A stretch of DNA of 17,096 nucleotides, taken from NCBI GenBank assembly GCA_964582705.1, contig CAZOTE010000042.1, forward strand, positions 1-17,096. The letters are read 5' to 3'. Each line of letters begins with the position of its first letter. Positions within the stretch are counted from its first letter, which is position 1. The notes beneath the pieces are model-generated. The model was not told the DNA's origin. It did not search any database and was given only the letters and a program-made list of their open reading frames with translations. Source of the DNA: Alkalibacter sp964582705 (GTDB lineage: Bacteria > Bacillota > Clostridia > Eubacteriales > Alkalibacteraceae). The position numbers and the translations under genes were made by a program. Below, piece after piece: positions 16,366 to 17,096 of the stretch.

Positions 16366-16412
16366 AGTGGGGGAAAATTCGGAGATAACTTCAAAGAATT
16401 ACCTATCACTAT
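16366..16412 (+). ncRNA. Group II intron domain VI and 3' splice site
   Basis: AGTG (16366-16369) pairs with CACT (16407-16410), GG with CC (16402-16403), AATTC (16376-16380) with GAATT (16396-16400), and GGAG with CTTC around an ATAA loop. A16405 is left bulged near the base, seven bases from the 3' end, the expected branch-point position. The intron ends AT at 16411-16412. Confidence 0.88.
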
Positions 16413-17096
16413 CAAAGGCGTTGGATAAAGTCCGCCCAGGAGGTGTGGTTGCTTTTGTTACCTCAAAGGGAACTATGGATAAACAAAGTCCTGATGTTCG
16501 TCGCTATCTTGCCCAGAGGGCAGAACTACTTGGTGCACTCAGACTTCCTAACAATGCTTTTCTAAAAAATGCAGGAACAGAAGTTACAAGTGATATTATC
16601 TTTTTACAAAAGCGTGACAGGCCCATTGATATGGATAGAGATTGGATTCACCTTGATACAAATGAAGACGGAATTGTTCTAAACAGCTATTTTGCCGACC
16701 ACCCTGAAATGATTTTGGGAACAATGGAAATGAAAAGTGGTCAGTTTGGAATGGAAAGTACCTGTACACCAATTACTGATGGTGACCTTGCAGAACAGCT
16801 AAAATCCGCTATTCAAAACATTGAAGGTAGCATACCCGAAACAGAGCTGACTGATATGGAGGTCATCACCGATACTTCAATTCCTGCCGACCCTATGGTA
16901 AAGAACTTTTCTTATATTCTTGTGGATGGTGAGGTTTATTATCGTGAGAATTCCCGTATGGTAAAGCCAAATTTGAGCCAAATAGCAAAGGCGCGCATTA
17001 CGGGAATGGTAGAGCTTAGGGAGTGTGTGGACAATCTTATCCGTTATCAGCTTGAAGATTACAGCGAAGAAACCATTAAGCAGGAGCAGGAAACTC
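16413..17096 (+). CDS. LtrC-like giant DNA methylase, exon 2 (continues past window)
   Basis: The reading frame continues from exon 1 across the intron: G (13697) plus CA (16413-16414) gives Ala, then AAG GCG TTG (KAL). It is open to the last base, about 227 codons. It starts KALDKVRPGGVVAFVTSKGTMD, the strand and loop that follow the catalytic motif in N6-adenine methyltransferases of this type, then VRRYLAQRAELLGALRLPNNAF and EVTSDIIFLQKR, completing the methylase fold. Later sequence (NSYFADHPEMILG, FSYILVDGEVYYRENS) matches the linker that in relatives leads to an SNF2-type helicase, not visible here. There is no stop codon or frameshift, so the spliced gene should be functional. Confidence 0.93.

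Larger units (their letters stand above)
13698..16412 (+). mobile_element. Complete group II intron inserted in the methylase gene
   Basis: The 2715-bp intron begins GTGCGACTCG, matching the GUGYG 5' consensus, and ends with AT (AY consensus). Joining 13697 to 16413 makes the codon G|CA (Ala) and restores HDHFF-A-KALDKVRPGG, the expected continuous methylase sequence, in frame. Domain V (16330-16363), domain VI with a bulged A, and an open intron-encoded protein in the domain IV position are all present. It lies in the same direction as the host gene, as splicing requires. The 5' exon ends TCATT-TCTTTG, the probable IBS2-IBS1. Candidate partners are AATGA at 13978-13982 (EBS2) and CGAAGA at 14085-14090 or TAAAGA at 14162-14167 (EBS1); these are tentative. 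It appears intact and mobile. I cannot fix the structural subclass by eye. Confidence 0.95.
1..17096 (+). mobile_element. Internal part of a Tn1549/CTn-type integrative conjugative element
   Basis: The whole window reads as ICE backbone plus insertions. Backbone genes in order are VirB4/TraE-like ATPase, NlpC/P60 hydrolase, DUF4315, DUF4366, topoisomerase III, RadC/YodL protein, TTRAP protein and LtrC-like methylase with TnpV. This set and order are known from Tn1549-like conjugative transposons of Firmicutes. All genes are on the same strand and tightly packed. The two interruptions are the PIN/DUF4145-like pair (8193-10417) and a group II intron (13698-16412). Neither end of the element is visible, so its boundaries, integrase and insertion site are unknown. 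The assignment rests on recognising protein families by eye, not on a search. Confidence 0.9.

Noticed and set aside
16391..16417. Repeated TCAAAG at the intron 3' end as a target-site duplication
   Set aside because: The first copy is part of the domain VI stem and loop, group II retrohoming makes no duplication, and six bases can recur by chance.

Overview
This window is an internal piece of an integrative conjugative element (ICE) of the Tn1549/CTn type, from a low-GC Gram-positive bacterium, most likely a Clostridia-class Firmicute. The basis is the gene order, strong AGGAGG-type ribosome sites, A/T-rich codon use, and the protein families present (VirB4/TraE-like ATPase, NlpC/P60 wall hydrolase, DUF4315, DUF4366, topoisomerase III, RadC/YodL protein, transposon-transfer-assisting protein, a very large LtrC-like DNA methylase, TnpV). 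I cannot name the species. All genes lie on the + strand. No end of the element, relaxase, integrase, tRNA, rRNA or CRISPR array is visible.

Layout. Positions 1-4036 hold the end of the conjugation (type IV secretion) module: the C-terminal part of the VirB4-like motor ATPase, a membrane-anchored NlpC/P60 peptidoglycan hydrolase, a small coiled-coil DUF4315 protein, a secreted and membrane-anchored DUF4366 protein, and a 54-residue gene carrying a perfect GC-rich hairpin. Positions 4033-8115 hold DNA-processing and accessory genes: topB, a 60-aa unknown, a RadC (JAMM) protein fused to a YodL-like domain, and a 72-aa TTRAP protein. Junctions are ATGA overlaps, longer overlaps or gaps of a few bases, so 1-8115 reads as one translationally coupled operon.

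Positions 8116-10550 break this pattern. After a good sigma-A promoter come two visibly A/T-richer genes, a PIN-domain nuclease and a DUF4145/HEPN-like protein, each followed by a terminator-like hairpin. They look like cargo inserted into the ICE backbone and may be a defence or RNA-targeting module.

From 10574 the backbone resumes with the giant LtrC-like N6-adenine methylase gene. Two things happen inside it. A complete tnpV gene (11334-11693) with its own strong ribosome site is nested in the +1 frame, over a low-complexity linker of the methylase. A complete group II intron (13698-16412) then splits the gene just after the methylase catalytic motif. Its ends can be placed to the base: GTGCG at the 5' end, a 34-nt domain V, a domain VI with a bulged A, and a 3' AT. 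Joining 13697 to 16413 restores the reading frame and the conserved sequence HDHFF-A-KALDKVRPGG. The intron encodes an apparently intact reverse transcriptase/maturase with an HNH endonuclease domain. The methylase runs off the right edge of the window.
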